Shown here: positions 45,581 through 58,900 of the stretch, one piece after another
Layout: each line of letters begins with the position of its first letter
How positions within the stretch are numbered: position 1 is the stretch's first letter
DNA from: Ryuthela nishihirai
Lineage: Eukaryota > Arthropoda > Arachnida > Araneae > Heptathelidae
Direction of reading: 5' to 3'
Assembly: GCA_038380435.1 (NCBI GenBank)
Contig: JAWZYU010000020.1
Span: forward strand, 43,804,307-43,868,306
DNA length: 64,000 nucleotides
Made by a program: the position numbers and the translations under genes
Notes under the pieces: model-generated
Told to the model about the DNA's origin: nothing
The model's database searches: none
The model's input: the letters and a program-made list of their open reading frames with translations, nothing else

Positions 45581-46117
45581 TGGAATCTGCATAACAGGAG
45601 TCAAGCTCAACGCTGAACTGTTGAAACGGAAAACTATTTAAAACTACTAATGTGGTCACTGCTATTCCGACAATTATGTGTCCTTCCACTGCAATAGTGA
45701 TATGAATAATCTTTATAATAATATTTCAACTTGTTCTACGCATTAAAAACAAATGAATATACCTGTTTGGTGTCAGTTTGAAAATAGTTTTTCTAACTGA
45801 ATTTTTATTTTCACAATCTACATTGTACGGAAAATTATACTTTATGTATAATGAAGCATAAGCTAAACAATAACTAGAAAGCAAATCATCAGGATGTGTA
45901 TTTTTTCATAAGAAAAAGAAAAATCACTTTCCTAAATTATTTAATCTGAGAAAATAAGAAACTTCCTTTGTAAATAACTGCTTAACATGTATCACATATC
46001 TCTTATGCAATCAACTGTAGGAATCAAGTAAGTTTGTACAAACTTAAATGACAATAAATTTTGCAAGTTGTCTGAAAATCTTATTGAGTTTCCTAAAAAT
46101 ATATATTTTTTAAAATA

Positions 46118-46235
46118 AATATACTACTTCTAAAGCAGTCGCTTGCCACAGAGTCTTACAAGAGTCTATCAATATAATGAGCTATAGAGAAGATTGTGAG
46201 GATTTATCATGGTTTAATTTTAAACAAAAATACAA
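46118..46235 (-). mobile_element. SINE2 fragment, decayed
   Basis: AAAGCAGTCGCTTGCCACAG with a TAAATA tail matches the SINE2 3' half. Confidence 0.65.
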
Positions 46236-46406
46236 ATGTTTCTTTTTGTAAGTAACATTTAGGTTTATTACTGACTGAGTATTAAGTTGTGTCCCTCATC
46301 CACTTCGATTTGTTTCTAAATCCGTGCCTGATACAGCCAATATTGTTTCATTTGCTTTGATTTTAACGAATGACAAGTCGTCGGATATGTGAAATGTCTC
46401 TTTGGA

Positions 46407-46612
46407 AGAAAGTGAGTCCGAAATTCTTTAAAATCCGATATTTTATAATATGGAGTTCTTTAAAATCCAACATTTTGGAATCCGGAAGATTTTAAACATC
46501 CCTCATTTTACAACGCAGAATTCTTTAAAATCCTATATATTATAATGCGGAATTCTTTAAAATCCTGCATTTTACCATTCGGAAATCTTTAAAACTTCTG
46601 CATATTTTACAA
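46407..46612. repeat. Degenerate tandem repeat, about 30-40 bp unit
   Basis: About six units of CGGAATTCTTTAAAATCC followed by an ATTTTA block, with many changes. Confidence 0.8.
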
Positions 46613-47837
46613 AAAAAAACATTTTACTATTGGGAAAACAATTTGGTACTATCTCATTTGTCTTTAAAAATTTTACAGTTTCACCACTATCAAACATTGG
46701 CGCTGTAGGATGTAAACAATTATCGTCGATCATTATCAAAGTATTCACTTGTGCTATTTTATTACAAAAATTTCCCCTGCCCTTCCACTATAGCTGGGGA
46801 AAAATGAAGACGGAAAGAGTGGACAGAAGAAAGAGCATGTTACACTTAATTTAGTTAAAAAGTTCTAAATTATAAATAGGCTAGAAAGTGGAGAAAAAAG
46901 GAGCAAACGTAGGCAGTTATAAAATATCGGATCGTGAAAAATATGTGACATAAAGAACATTACCGAATATATTATTATATTTTAATGTTGTTTTAACTCT
47001 TCTCTTGCTTCTATTAATCCAGTACTAGTTGCTAATCAACTAGTGCGTACTACTTTACAGTACGTGACAATATTTGTTGGTTATTCTCATTTGTTTACAT
47101 TTAACAAATGTTAAATTAGTTATTTACATTACTACCCACTGGCACTATCTTTAAGGTATTAAACGTTACCTAATGATGAGATGTAAAGAAGTTCAATTGT
47201 TAATGCTTAAAATTTATTGAAATATGCTTTTTCAAAGATTCTCAACCACTAGATATACCGCTCTAAAATGCAGCACCACTCAACCCCCAAGGTGGCTAGA
47301 ATTTATAGATTACTCTATACACTTTCAAGCATGACCTTTATAGTTTCGTTATTATTTGTAGCGCTTCCCTATCTAGCTCAAAACCACCTGCATGTAGAGG
47401 TGGAAAATACATTATAAACACTTGTGGAAATGAGGAAAATACTCAAAGGAATTAAGTTTATTCCCTCACGCCTTGTAATAAACAGAAACGTTAATGTTCT
47501 TAGCACGCTGTTTCATGCTCATAACATTTCCTCATCTAGCGCAAAACCACCAAAATCGCAGATGTTATATACGAAACTTCATCTATTCTAATGAGGAAAT
47601 GGTTAAAGAAATCGTATTAATATTTCAACAATTTTATAATAAACACTAAATTTATATTCATTTATCATTATTATTATTATTCATATCTAACGTGAAGCAG
47701 AAACTAATAGTGTGTTTTGTAGGAATATTTTGAATACGTAAATATGCAATGTTTACTTATTGATGTTTGGAACCTTAAAGAAATTTATTTGTGATGCAAC
47801 TTTAGTTACCTTACTGACTGAGCAAAATCAATTTTTG
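46613..47837. other. AT-rich intergenic DNA with a diverged internal duplication
   Basis: 47345-47480 and 47505-47645 share words such as AGCTCAAAACCACC / AGCGCAAAACCACC, GAGGAAAT and AATAAAC: an old direct duplication of about 170 bp. No gene is seen. Confidence 0.4.
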
Positions 47838-47861
47838 AGGTCATCGCAGGCACCTGAACTA
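47838..47861 (+). repeat. Stray copy of a LINE 5'-region word
   Basis: GAGGTCATCGCAGGCACCTG and the next bases are identical to 48366-48389 in the LINE fragment, 530 bp downstream. Confidence 0.7.
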
Positions 47862-47959
47862 AGGTTTTCTTTTAGTCCTTTCGGGAAGAGCCACACCACC
47901 TCATGCTACAAGAGGTGGATTTATGAATTGTTTCGTCAAAGGTTACTACAGTACGATAA

Positions 47960-48616
47960 CCCTGTGATGATGCATAGAACCGGACAGGCCTAGCACCTAA
48001 TGTCCGACCCCGCCTTCTCGTGGTGCAGACCGTTAGTACCTTTCAAAAGAGATACTCTCTTGCGGAAGTGAACGGAAGTGGAACGCTGCCAGATTAGTGT
48101 GGCCTATTGATCTGGACAACTATGGCTACTTTTTTTTTTACCCTGCTGAGGAGTGGTCAGCCACACAGGGTCCTGGTACTGACCATATATACCAACCTGA
48201 ACGGAATTATGGCTCTGAACTTGATTATGGATCCTGATTTTGCTGCACTGGTGGGATTTTGTGGAGGGAAAATCTTCCGCTGTTTTTCTGTTTGTTTGTG
48301 GGTTGACAGCCCCAAGTGAATAGATTCACAGGATATGTTTATCAGCTGGTGGATAATCCTGAGCAGAGGTCATCGCAGGCACCTGAACTCTTTGCTTCTA
48401 TTGGCATCGTCAAATTCTACATTGGAGGAAGTCTTCCACTGTAGATGGCTTCAGCCTTTAGTAGTGGGGGAACGGGTCTTTGCCCCATGTCTGCGATTAG
48501 GGGACTGTTTGATATTGTCGACATTCCCTCTGTCAATAAACATAGTTTCTTTAAACATCCCACTAACCATTTTCTCTCCATAGGTAGTTGGAATGTGAGG
48601 ACTCTGCACAGAGCTT
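47960..48616 (+). mobile_element. 5' end of the RTE-like LINE (3' part missing)
   Basis: Matches 14727 down to about 14070 of the long element: 5' region, start of the endonuclease frame (SWNVRTLHRA) and then abrupt loss at CTGCACAGAGCTT. Isolated 5' ends are unusual for LINEs, which normally lose the 5' side. This copy therefore arose by later deletion or rearrangement. Confidence 0.9.
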
Positions 48617-48692
48617 AACGCTGGCATAGTTGAGACTCGAATCTGGGAACGGTATATTACGAGTCTAGGGCGCTACCGACTGAACCCCCATC
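48617..48692 (-). mobile_element. SINE1 head fused to the LINE break
   Basis: AACGCTGGCATAGTTGAGAC, a B-box remnant (GACTCGAATC) and GGCGCTACCGACTGA follow the LINE without a gap. Confidence 0.8.
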
Positions 48693-49016
48693 CCTCTTTG
48701 AAGGAGTATAAGTCAGGCTATTAAAGCAAATCTCTTATTATCCCACTCTAGCTCTTGAATGCAAATTTTCTAATTAATAAATGGTAAACAACATTATTAA
48801 AAATGTTTTCATTTTGTAACTTTAGGCCCTTTAAGAGCAGGAACTAATATCAAAGGGAGATTCGAAAAATGCAAATAGCAATATTTTATTACTAACTATT
48901 CACCAAAAAAGATTTTACATTTGTCTCTAAATTCATAAGTTTAATGTTAACAAACGGAACGAAAATTTGAAAGCAACAGCTTGTTCTTACTCTATTCAAA
49001 AGCAAAAATATTTTTG
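48693..49016. other. AT-rich intergenic DNA
   Basis: Nothing recognised. Confidence 0.5.
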
Positions 49017-49332
49017 TAAGATTCGGTTTGGCTGTTTAACTTTTTAGAAGCACATTTTTGCACTCAGTGGGCGAAATGATTAGGATATCAGGATCGCAAA
49101 GTCTCACAGATAGGTTGTGGAAGGGGATACAATAAGCATCTGTTAAAAGACAGCGGTTAAGCCCCTATAAAAGTCATTCAGAAATTTTTTTAAAGTTCAC
49201 AGAGATGAGGGAGTTCACACTGTGCCACGGCTTAACGTCATATCCCTTCTAAGTCCAGAGAGTGGAGTCAGGGGGTTCACACTGTGCCACGGCTTAACGT
49301 CATATCCCTTCTAAGTCCACAGAGTGGAGTCG
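49017..49332 (-). mobile_element. Ancient SINE1 with an internal tandem duplication
   Basis: GCACATTTTTGCACTCAGTGG and CACTGTGCCACGGCTTAACG identify it. A unit of about 62 bp containing the latter is present twice (49208-49270 and 49271-49332), nearly unchanged, so the duplication is younger than the SINE. Confidence 0.82.
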
Positions 49333-49852
49333 GCGCGATCCAATGAGGCAACATCCGCCATTAAAAAAAAGAGCTATAATTATATGTGAATTTTTTTATT
49401 CAGTGTTCGCATTATTCAAATGCAAAAATCCTTCAAATTTCACGTTATGTTCAAATTTCACAATTATCAACATCAAATTCAATATCACCACGAACTACAT
49501 AGATTTTGATGCACAAAACCATCACCATTACTGGTGATAACAAATCTACACCAATTGTTCAACTAGATTTAAACTTAAAGAAAAAGGCATTAAAGAATAA
49601 ATTTAAAATTTTTTCAAATTTCTCGGTGTCCAAAATATTTTTACAGAAACACCTGTGCGTTTTTGAAGACTTTGTTAACAAATAGAATTTATTACCTAAG
49701 TTCACAAGGAAGAGTTGTTAATTATTTGTCAATTTATGGTGATGTTTGAAGTGTTCAGATTCAGGAAAAAAGCTACGTCTGCCCTTTATACAGATGGTCA
49801 ATGTCATGAACCACTATATTAACGACTTTACGTGATTTCAGCACAAAATAGG

Positions 49853-49858
49853 TATAAA
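49853..49858 (+). promoter_or_regulatory. TATA box of the secreted-protein gene
   Basis: TATAAA with initiator-like TTCAAC/GTCATAC about 25-30 bp downstream (49875-49887), 73 bp before the ATG. This is inferred from spacing. Confidence 0.5.
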
Positions 49859-49925
49859 GTATCGCGTTTCTTTCTTCAACGTCATACATTGCCATTTCCA
49901 GTCTGTGCTAAATCCTCAAACTGAA

Positions 49926-49964
49926 ATGAAGGTGTTTATTATACTGTTTATTTTATGCCTTGTG
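49926..49964 (+). CDS. Exon 1: signal peptide
   Basis: 13 codons from ATG (G at -3) to the donor TG/GTAAGT, phase 0. The signal peptide probably finishes in exon 2, near the VYRDA region. Confidence 0.8.
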
Positions 49965-52900
49965 GTAAGTTAAAAACTTTCGTTTTAAAGCCGTATTGCA
50001 AACTTTTAATGCAAGCGATGTAATTATGCTATAAATTCGAAACTTTAGTGGTTGAATGTTAAGGTCATGTGGTTTGTATCTGCAATACTAAGTTTATTTA
50101 AACAACTGTTTTTAAGAGATAATTGGATTTTTTCCCCGTTGGATTTCTACTAATGAAGCAATATAATCCGCATTTTTCAAATCCTTCCGTATTGTTAGAG
50201 ATCACTAAATATTGAAATGGCGAAAAGTTTAACAAAAATGGTCCAAGTGATCTGTTTATGGTAGAAAGTTGAAATTTCGGCAATAGAGTATCAACAGATA
50301 TTCCACTAACAGCAAACAATCTGTCCCTTTTTCTCAGACGGGTGTGAGAAAAACAATTTTTAAAATTGAAGGAATTAAAAAGTAAACATTTGTTGATGTT
50401 GTTTAAGCACTAATGAAATGCTACCATCTGCATCTTCCCAATCATCCATTAGTTCGAATTAAAGCCATTAAAGACTGCAAAAGTAGAAAACGAAAACTCT
50501 ATTCTCTTTGAAAATGAGATTCCCATATTCGCAAGAGGTGATATCTGTTCTTCTAGTTTAAATCTGTTTTTAGTGTCAGCTTGCGGATAAAATGAAATTT
50601 TACGAAGACAGCTGTTTCGGATTTCAAAGTAGGTAGACAAGTTTGAGAATTCGTACAAGACGGCGGGATTTCGGGGAGGAAGTTTTCATAAATGTTGTTG
50701 ATGACGTTGGTAATGGAGTAGGATTAAGGATAAATATAGATAAAACTAAAGTGATGGATAATAATTAGATTGGAAGGCTTCGGATTTTTTTAGGTAAGTT
50801 AGAGAAAGTTTGCAATTCCTCGTCTATGGGTTTGTCATTGAGACGTAATGCTTATTTAGAAGCATTATTTAAAAAATACCTTTTCCCCCTAAGTAACGAC
50901 ACATATCGCTTGGTAATATTGATTTCTCTCCTCTTCGTTTATTTTTTGGTTGATCTTCATTTTATTTTCTTTTGGCTGGAATTCATTTCTATTCCTTTCT
51001 GCTGAATTTTGATGGTTCACTTTTTGCACCTAATGAACATAAACAAGTAGTAGTTTATTGTAAATGATCGTATTCTAAAACATTTGATTTTTATCATTCG
51101 AAAACTAGAAATATATTCCTAATTGTTGCAGTACTCCATGTATTGTTCCAACTATGCCATCGTTGAGATTTATTTCCGCTAACTTTTACCCTGCTGTCGG
51201 AGAGAAAAGGGCACACCTATGGACTTGGAAAGACCGCAGTCCTTCGGATGAGACGTAAATTTGTGTGGCCATGTGCAGGAGAGCCATACCCTGTGCACTT
51301 TAAAATGCACACTAGATAGTTTTGAAGGGAGGCATCTATCTGTCTCTTAACCAGTGGGTCCCTTTCCCCAAATCTTCTCTGAGCCCTTGTGACCTGGCCA
51401 TTAACCACGTTGTGTGCAAAAATAGTGCCGCTCATAGGTAAAACAACCTAATAAAACCCAATCTACCCTACCATCGAGTAGAAAGGGAAATATCGCCGTC
51501 CATCGGATGGGTTGGGTTGTTTTACCTCTGAGCGGCACTTTTTTGCACACCGTGGACTAAATGGCCAGGTCACATGGACCCCGAAGGCTCAGAGAAGGTT
51601 GGGGGAGGGAACCCACTGCAACAGCTGTTGGGAGACAGATGGTAGCCTCCCGTCAAGGCCATCCAGCGTGTTCTTTAACGTGCACAAGGTATAGCTCTCC
51701 CGCACACGGGGCCACGGCTTAACTTCCCATCAGACGGACGGCGGTCTTTCCAAGTCCATTGGTGTCCTCTACTGACCGTGGGCACGGCGGGGAATTTTGC
51801 GGAGATAAATCTCAACGCTGACCCAGCTGGAACTCCATCGGATGGGACATTGTGCCGTGGGGCCGTGCATGAGAGCTAAATCCTGCGCACGATAAAGAAC
51901 ATTTTGGACGGCTTGATGGAAACTTCCTCCTGTCTCCTAACAGCTTTCCAGTGGATCCTTTTCCCAACCTTCTCTGAATCTTTGCAAAAACTCAATTCAA
52001 AACAAAATTGAGGTCCGTGTGACTTGGCCATTTAACTCAATGTGTGGCAAAAATGCCGTTCAGAAGTAAAATTACTCAACCCAACTCCATGTAACGCTAC
52101 ATAACATAGTCACTAGTTTTTCTCCCGGAAATGCTACGTAACTTATGGACGACCTCTGAAAATCGTAGTTACATTCTTGGAAAAATTTTGTTTTAAGTGA
52201 ATGCGGTTTTCGCAGTTATGATTAATGTATTAACTGATGCTATATCCTTTTGGAATTTCTCGTCAGCAGAAACACTTAGTTTAATTAGTCTACACTGCAT
52301 TCCAAAATGCAATATTATTAAAGCAATTTTTAATACTGTATAAAAGAAATGCAAATTTTAAATTGGATAATTTACCAGTGATGATTTTGTAGCATGCTTG
52401 CAAAGGGAATGGGAGTGTATGGATCAATTATAGAGTTAATAAGACAAAGGGGCAGGATCATTTGTGTTCATTAAGAGGAGAAAACTTTAGTCTCTTCTAT
52501 CCTTGCCTCTTTTTAACAATTTTAAAAACTTTATCATCCAAAAACAGCAAAGGTTTTCATTGCTTCTTCAAATCATTGAAAAGCTTTCGTTAACCATTTA
52601 TTTATATAATTTTAAAAGTCAGTGCCTGCATGCGTACCTCTCAGCTATCTATGGATCATGCATGCAAATTGACAAATGCTATCTCTGGCAGCAATAGAGA
52701 CTCCTCTTATAACTTTACGAAACTTAAAAGCTTGCCTCACAATCCTTTCTTTTCCCATTCCCCCCTCCAAAAAAATCAAAAAAGGATAAGAGCTACTCTT
52801 AAACTGTAAGAGATAGGATCATGAAATTCGGCACCAGCTTCTTCTTATCATAAATTAAAACAACGGAAGGATTTGGCACCTCAACTTTTCTTCCCCCCTA

Positions 52901-55900
52901 AAAGGAGAAAGATCCCCAAAATATTTTTGAAAAGTTTTTCTTAAAGGCTAACCAAAAAAAATGCTCTGGAGGCTTAAAAACTCTGGGGTTACCAAATTCG
53001 TTATGCACCTCCCTCTTTTCATGATTTAAAGCATAGCAAAAGTCTCTCGCTTTACCACCTTCCCAACATTTCTTCGCCTCCGCCGCAGAAAAAGCCCTCT
53101 CAAAAAAAAAAAGGGGGGGGGGGTAATGTGTAAACGATTGCCAAAGATCACAAGCTATATCTCAAAAAAGAACTACTGATACGAGGAATATCATGGGCAA
53201 TCTCAAATTATGTCCTCTACTTTCTTCTTCCTAAAATAAGAGGAGAGGAGGAATTTTACGATTGTCGATCGCAGAGAGTTTTTTGTCAAATGAAAGCTTG
53301 CATTGTAGGAAGGATCATTTTTAAAGAATTTAATAAAATTGAATTAAGGATCCCAGCACGACTAGTAAATCTACTAGTTTTATATAATTTTGCATTGCTA
53401 TATAATCAAAGATTATTATCGTTATTAATAAATCAGTAATCAAAATTTTTACCGTTATTGTCACTGAAGTCGGAACTCGATACCAACAGAGAACCTGCTT
53501 CATGCGTCAGTTAGAAATCTATAGAACAATTCCTAAATAACTTGCTAGAGTTTGGAGAAAAGGGAGTGACTTCAGATTTTAGGTTGGGTTGTTTTTTGCA
53601 CACCAACGGATTTCAGGTTGGGTTGTTTTTTGCACACCAACGGATTTCAGGTTGGGTTGTTTTTGCACACCAACACTCTGAGCGGCACTTTTTTGCACAC
53701 CATGGGGTAAATGGCCAGGTCACATGGACCCCCAAGGCTCAGAGAAAGTTGGGGAAGGCGACCCACTGGAACAGCTATTGGAAGACAGATGGTAGCCTCC
53801 CGTCAAGGCCATCCAGCGTGTTCTTTAACGTGCACAGGGTATGGCTCTCCCGCACACGGGGCCACGGCTTAACGTCCCATCCGACGGACGGCGGCCTTTC
53901 CAAGCCCATCGGTGTCCCCTACTGACCGTGGGCAGGGCGGGGAATTTTGCGGAGATAAATCTCAACGCTGACGCAGCTGGGACTCGAACCTGGGAACTAC
54001 AGATTACGAGCCTGGCGCGCTACCGACTGAGCCACCCCCGCCCCCACAGATTTCAGGAATTGAGTTCAGTGCCCATAGAGTAATTCTAAAATCTACCGAA
54101 ACGAGTGTGAGATGTGTTTTAGTTTTCATTCAGATCGATGTTTTGCGAGTGTTAATATTTTATTCACATCGAGTCTTGCCTTCTGTGTAGTACAATGGAA
54201 AACAGGTTTAATAAAAGTCGTGATTGTAGTAGAATAGCTCAGTCTGAGATGTTATTTCAAATATCGTCAGTAGTTCATAGCAGGAGAAACTAACCTTGCG
54301 CTAGAAAGATATTATGCGTAAAATTACTTATTTTGAAATTAAGGTTAATTTGTGTGTGTGTGGTAAATAGACCTGCAAAGCTACTAACTTACCTGCAGGA
54401 TATTACAGAACAAACGGCCATGGCGGTTATTTAATATGTATTTAATTAAATAATTAAATGCGAAATAATTCATTTAATTAATTTTTAAATATTCATTTAA
54501 TGGAAAAATGTGACTAAAGATAAATAGAAGATAATAATCAAATCTATTTCAATCTTGATTTTCAACAAAAGCTGTGGAAGCTAGAATATTAATATATTAG
54601 ATATATCTTGACACACGTATTGCTTTTCAGAAACACCTGGAAATGTGGATATAAAATCGGTTTTGTTGTTCTCATTCTGTGTCATAGTAGACTGTAGTCC
54701 CTTTTTCCATCAGTTCGAATTCTTTTACACATATTAATTTTCATTCTTTTTAAATCTGTCATTTCTAACTACTACAAAATAATGTTGAAAACGTTATGTT
54801 CACAGCATATAATAATAATATTATCTGCGTTTTCTAAAAAATAAAATATTTATTTTACAGGTTTACAGAGATGCTTACCCAAATATTCGAAAATATAGTC
54901 CCATGGACAGCAAGAGGAACTTGTGGTGTGGCACTAATGGAACTTGTGCAAGTAATCACTGCTGCATTGGAGCAAGTCTTTTTCTGGCATTCTGTGAAAG
55001 ATACAGCAAACAGGGTAATTAATTTTAAAGAAACTATTCATTTCAATAACATCAAGTACAGGTTTCCTGCTGTGCATAATGTACTCTGAACAGGTGAACA
55101 GCGAGATGGAAAATCAAATTCCAAAGGAATCAAAAACTAATGTTGTTCAATCGACTGTGAAGTAAAAATTTCATACATCAGTTGCAGCATGTTAGAAAGT
55201 CTATAAGTAATAATTGAGAACTACTAACTTATTTGCAGGATATTACAGAACAAACGGCCAACCTATTCAAACCTTTTCTATTTCCCATTGTTTACCTCAT
55301 TCACGATTGCCTCATCTTCTTCAAACTTTTAGGGAACACTTATCCTAATTCAAACATTTAAAGAGAGCAGTTAATTCTCCTACTCAAACTTTTAGGAACA
55401 CTTATCCTAATTGAAACGTTTAAAGAGAGCGGTTGACTCCTCCTATTCAAACTTTTAGGAACACTTATCCTAATTCAAACATTTAAATAGAGTAGTTGAC
55501 TCCTCCTATTCAAACTTTTAGGAACACATCCTAATTGAAACATTACAGAGAGCAGTTGACTCCTCCTATTCAAACTTTTAGGAACACTTGTCCTAATTGA
55601 ACATTTAAAGAGAGCAGTTGAATCCTCCTATTCAAACTTTTAGGAACACTTATCCTAATTCAAACATTTAAAGAGAGCAGTTGGCTCCTCCTATTCAAAC
55701 TTTTAGGAACACGTATCCTAATTGAAACATTTAAAGATAGCAGTTGACTCCTCCTATTCAAACCTTTAGCAGCTGATCCTAATTCTAACAATTTAAAGGG
55801 AGCAGTAAGACTACTCTTCTTCAAACCTTTTGGGAACACTAATCCTAATTCAAACAAAGAAGGCAGTTGACTCCTCTTCTTCAAACCTTTAGGAACACTG

Positions 55901-58900
55901 ATCCTATTTTAAACAAAGAGGGCTGTTGACTCCTCTTCTTCAAACCTTTAGGAACACTGATCCTAATTTAAAGAATTAAGTGGATCAGTAGGATCCTGCT
56001 CTTTAAAACTTTAAAAACACTTATCCTAATTCAAACAAAAGGAGCAAATGACTTTTCTTCTTCAAACATTTTAGGAAGTCGGTCAGTCGGTAGCGCGCCA
56101 GGCTCGTAATCTGCAGTTCCCAGGTTTGAGTCCAGCTGGGTCAGCGTTGGGACTTATCTCCGCAAAACTCCCGCCCTGCCCACGGTCAGTAGGGGACACC
56201 GATGGGCTTGGAAAGGCTGCCGTTCGTCGGATGGGACGTAAAGCCGTGGCCCCGTGTACGGGAGAGACAAACCCTGTGCACGTTAAAGAACACGCTGGAT
56301 GGCCTTGACGGGAGGCTACCATCTGTCTCCCAACAGCTGTTCCAGTGGGTCCCCTCCCTCAACCTTCTCTGAACCTTCGGGGTCTTTGTGATCTGGTCAT
56401 TTAGCCCATGGTGTGCAAAAAAGTACCGCTCAGAGGTAAAACAGCCCAACAGCACTCTCGTAGGTTAGAAATTTACATCTGAAAGACCATTCTACTACAA
56501 TTTTATTTTTGCTTGAGGGAAGATGATATGAGATCTTTCATTTATTCTGAAATCCAGCGGACTCATACCAGAAATATCACACATTGTACTGTATGTATTT
56601 TGCACACTGTTTGCAGTAGTATTTTGCTCAATTGATAGCGCTATAGGCTCATTAATCTGGTGTTTCCAGGTTAGAATCTCAACTGCACCATGTATAAATT
56701 TTTCTCTTCTGTTATCTGCCCTGTAAGATCAAAATACTTAACAGATTTATGTGCATCAACAAAACGGTATTGCGCTAGCTCGAATTTCAAGCGTTTTTCG
56801 CAATATTTAAAGAATCATTTAAAAGTTTAGATAACGAACGAAAGTGCAGAAGTTTTGGAATTGTTTTAACTAAATATTAGATTTTTCTTTGCTATTCTTA
56901 ATTCTTTTATTGACGTATTCAAATTTAGAACTTCATTTGCTACTACAAGTACATTTTATAAACTAAGCATTTCTTTTTGCAGGAGAAATTTGCAGTGACT
57001 ACGGTGATGCTTTATTCTCAATAGCTTGCCCTTGCGAGAAGGGTTTGGTGTGCTCTGGAGTAAGTAGAGGTCAAATAATATTCATTTCAACATTAAGTTA
57101 CCCATCAGCCAAATGTAACTGCTGCATATATATTGAAGGTCATAATGTTAAACTCTCATATTTATATAATAAATTTCACAGTTCAACTGATCTACTTGTA
57201 AATCAACAGATTTCTGCACAGATCTAAAGTAAAGTTCTTGAGAAGTTTTGTAAAGCTAGTCTTTGTTTTGTGACGACAGTTCTATTCAATTTATTGTTAC
57301 ATTTTGTAATCAAATTATTATATGTCCGCCACTGCCATATGAATCCTCGTTCAATGGAATTTACGTCTACTGAAGAAATTCCACATTTTCAGGTCTAGCT
57401 GGGATATTCCTATAATCAAGTCAATGTTTTCTAATGAAATTGCCATGAAAACAGAGATTAATGATTGAATCAGTTAAGTGTAAAATAGTCTGAGAAATAT
57501 TGGGCCAGTTGCAATTCTAAAGGTTGGTTAGAAATGTTTGACTTTCCAACTTCATTTTCAGTCAAAGAATGTAAAGTAAATTGTGTACTTGTTTAAGACT
57601 TGGTGCTAACCATTTGCGGATGAATTGCTAAAGGAAAGCTTTTAAAATCAGAATTTCAGTATTTGCATCTTGACTAGGATTCTCACAGATCCAGTCATTT
57701 CGAAAACGCCTTTTGTATGGCACAAATGTACTGTATTCATCTGATAATTCAGAAAGATGCGAAATAGTCATATTACAAAATGCAATACTATATATATTAA
57801 CTTCTAAATTAAAACTAATAAGAAAAGAATGAACAGAAATGTTTATAACTTTACGTTGCATGGCTCTTTGCTAGTTATATTTTTATTATGATCTGCTAAT
57901 AGTGTTGAGCATAAAAAACTTGAGAATTTTTTTTGTTGTTCCGTCTTTCTGGTTTTCCAAGTCTCATGTTCTTTTCTGATCCTCTTCTTCCTCATCTCCT
58001 GTTAAATATATATATATAGTTGGAAACAGGGACGTACCCAGGGGTGGAGGGACCAGGGGATTCCTTCCTCTGCCGAAGATCAGGTCGTCTTATCCGAAAT
58101 CTTAAACTTGTCTAACTGCTTTCAAATCCAAAGCATTTGTCTTTGTATAATTTTATTTGGAGAAACTAATATTCGGTACGATATATTTATGCAAGAAATT
58201 TCATATTTTTCTCGTGGAGTGTCATTGTCAAAAAGTTTACATTGGGAACGATATTTTCTCCCCCCCCCCTCTTATTCCCAGGGGCTGGAAAATGTAACTG
58301 TAAAAGGCTATTTTCACCTAAAAAAGATATCTTGTGGTCCCGAGCATTTGTTGAAAGCTATTATACATCTAATGGTGTTTCTGTCAAGAAATTTCTGACG
58401 ACTGGGTGATCGCATTTCATAACTCAATCTACTGTACATATATGTACAAAATTTGTTTGCATAAACAGAATAATTTACAATAAATATGCAAGTTGAGCTC
58501 TTCACTAGGGCATTGCACTTAAAACAACGCTCAGCTCCATACGCAAGCAGCATACAAATCTTTACTAAAATCTTGCCCCAGCGGGAAAATCTTTTACTAA
58601 CCGAACATTCTTCGAAACGGAGCCTGACACCTCCGTTCAACTCATATCCAAAACGCAAAAAAAGATCAGAACCAATTGTTCTACTTCGCTCTCTATTACA
58701 GTCAGAGTTTTCTTCGCCCGAGGGCCAACAGTAAAGCAACGCACCGAGCACCTGCTGGATCGGTGCTGTTGCTTTGCAATTGGTCCTCTTATGTAGCAGA
58801 ATTAATGAGCTTTTGTTTGTCTTCTACATCCGCTGGTCAGGAGGCTTTACGACCCCTCAGCAGGCGGGAGGCTTCGAAGCATCTGACCCTTACAGCAATT

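Larger units (their letters stand above)
49965..54860 (+). other. Intron 1
   Basis: 4.9 kb, GTAAGT...TTTTACAG. Contains a LINE scrap (50692), SINE1 copies (51155, 51468, 51511, 53584) and a splice-site-like block (54381). The rest, including 52090-53570 with its poly-G run at 53112, is not recognised. Confidence 0.75.
55015..56982 (+). other. Intron 2
   Basis: 2 kb, GTAATT...TTTTTGCAG. Holds the second splice-site-like block, a 63-bp minisatellite and a SINE1. 56460-56970 is unremarkable AT-rich DNA. Confidence 0.75.

Noticed and set aside
55660..55884. Repetitive 74-codon ORF (RRSQLLSLNV type)
   Set aside because: Accident of a 63-bp minisatellite period; no start context or splice sites.
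58314..58751. 145-codon ORF on the minus strand and overlapping + frames at 58486-58912
   Set aside because: Several frames are open at once, there is no motif, and they lie inside intron 3; not supported as genes.
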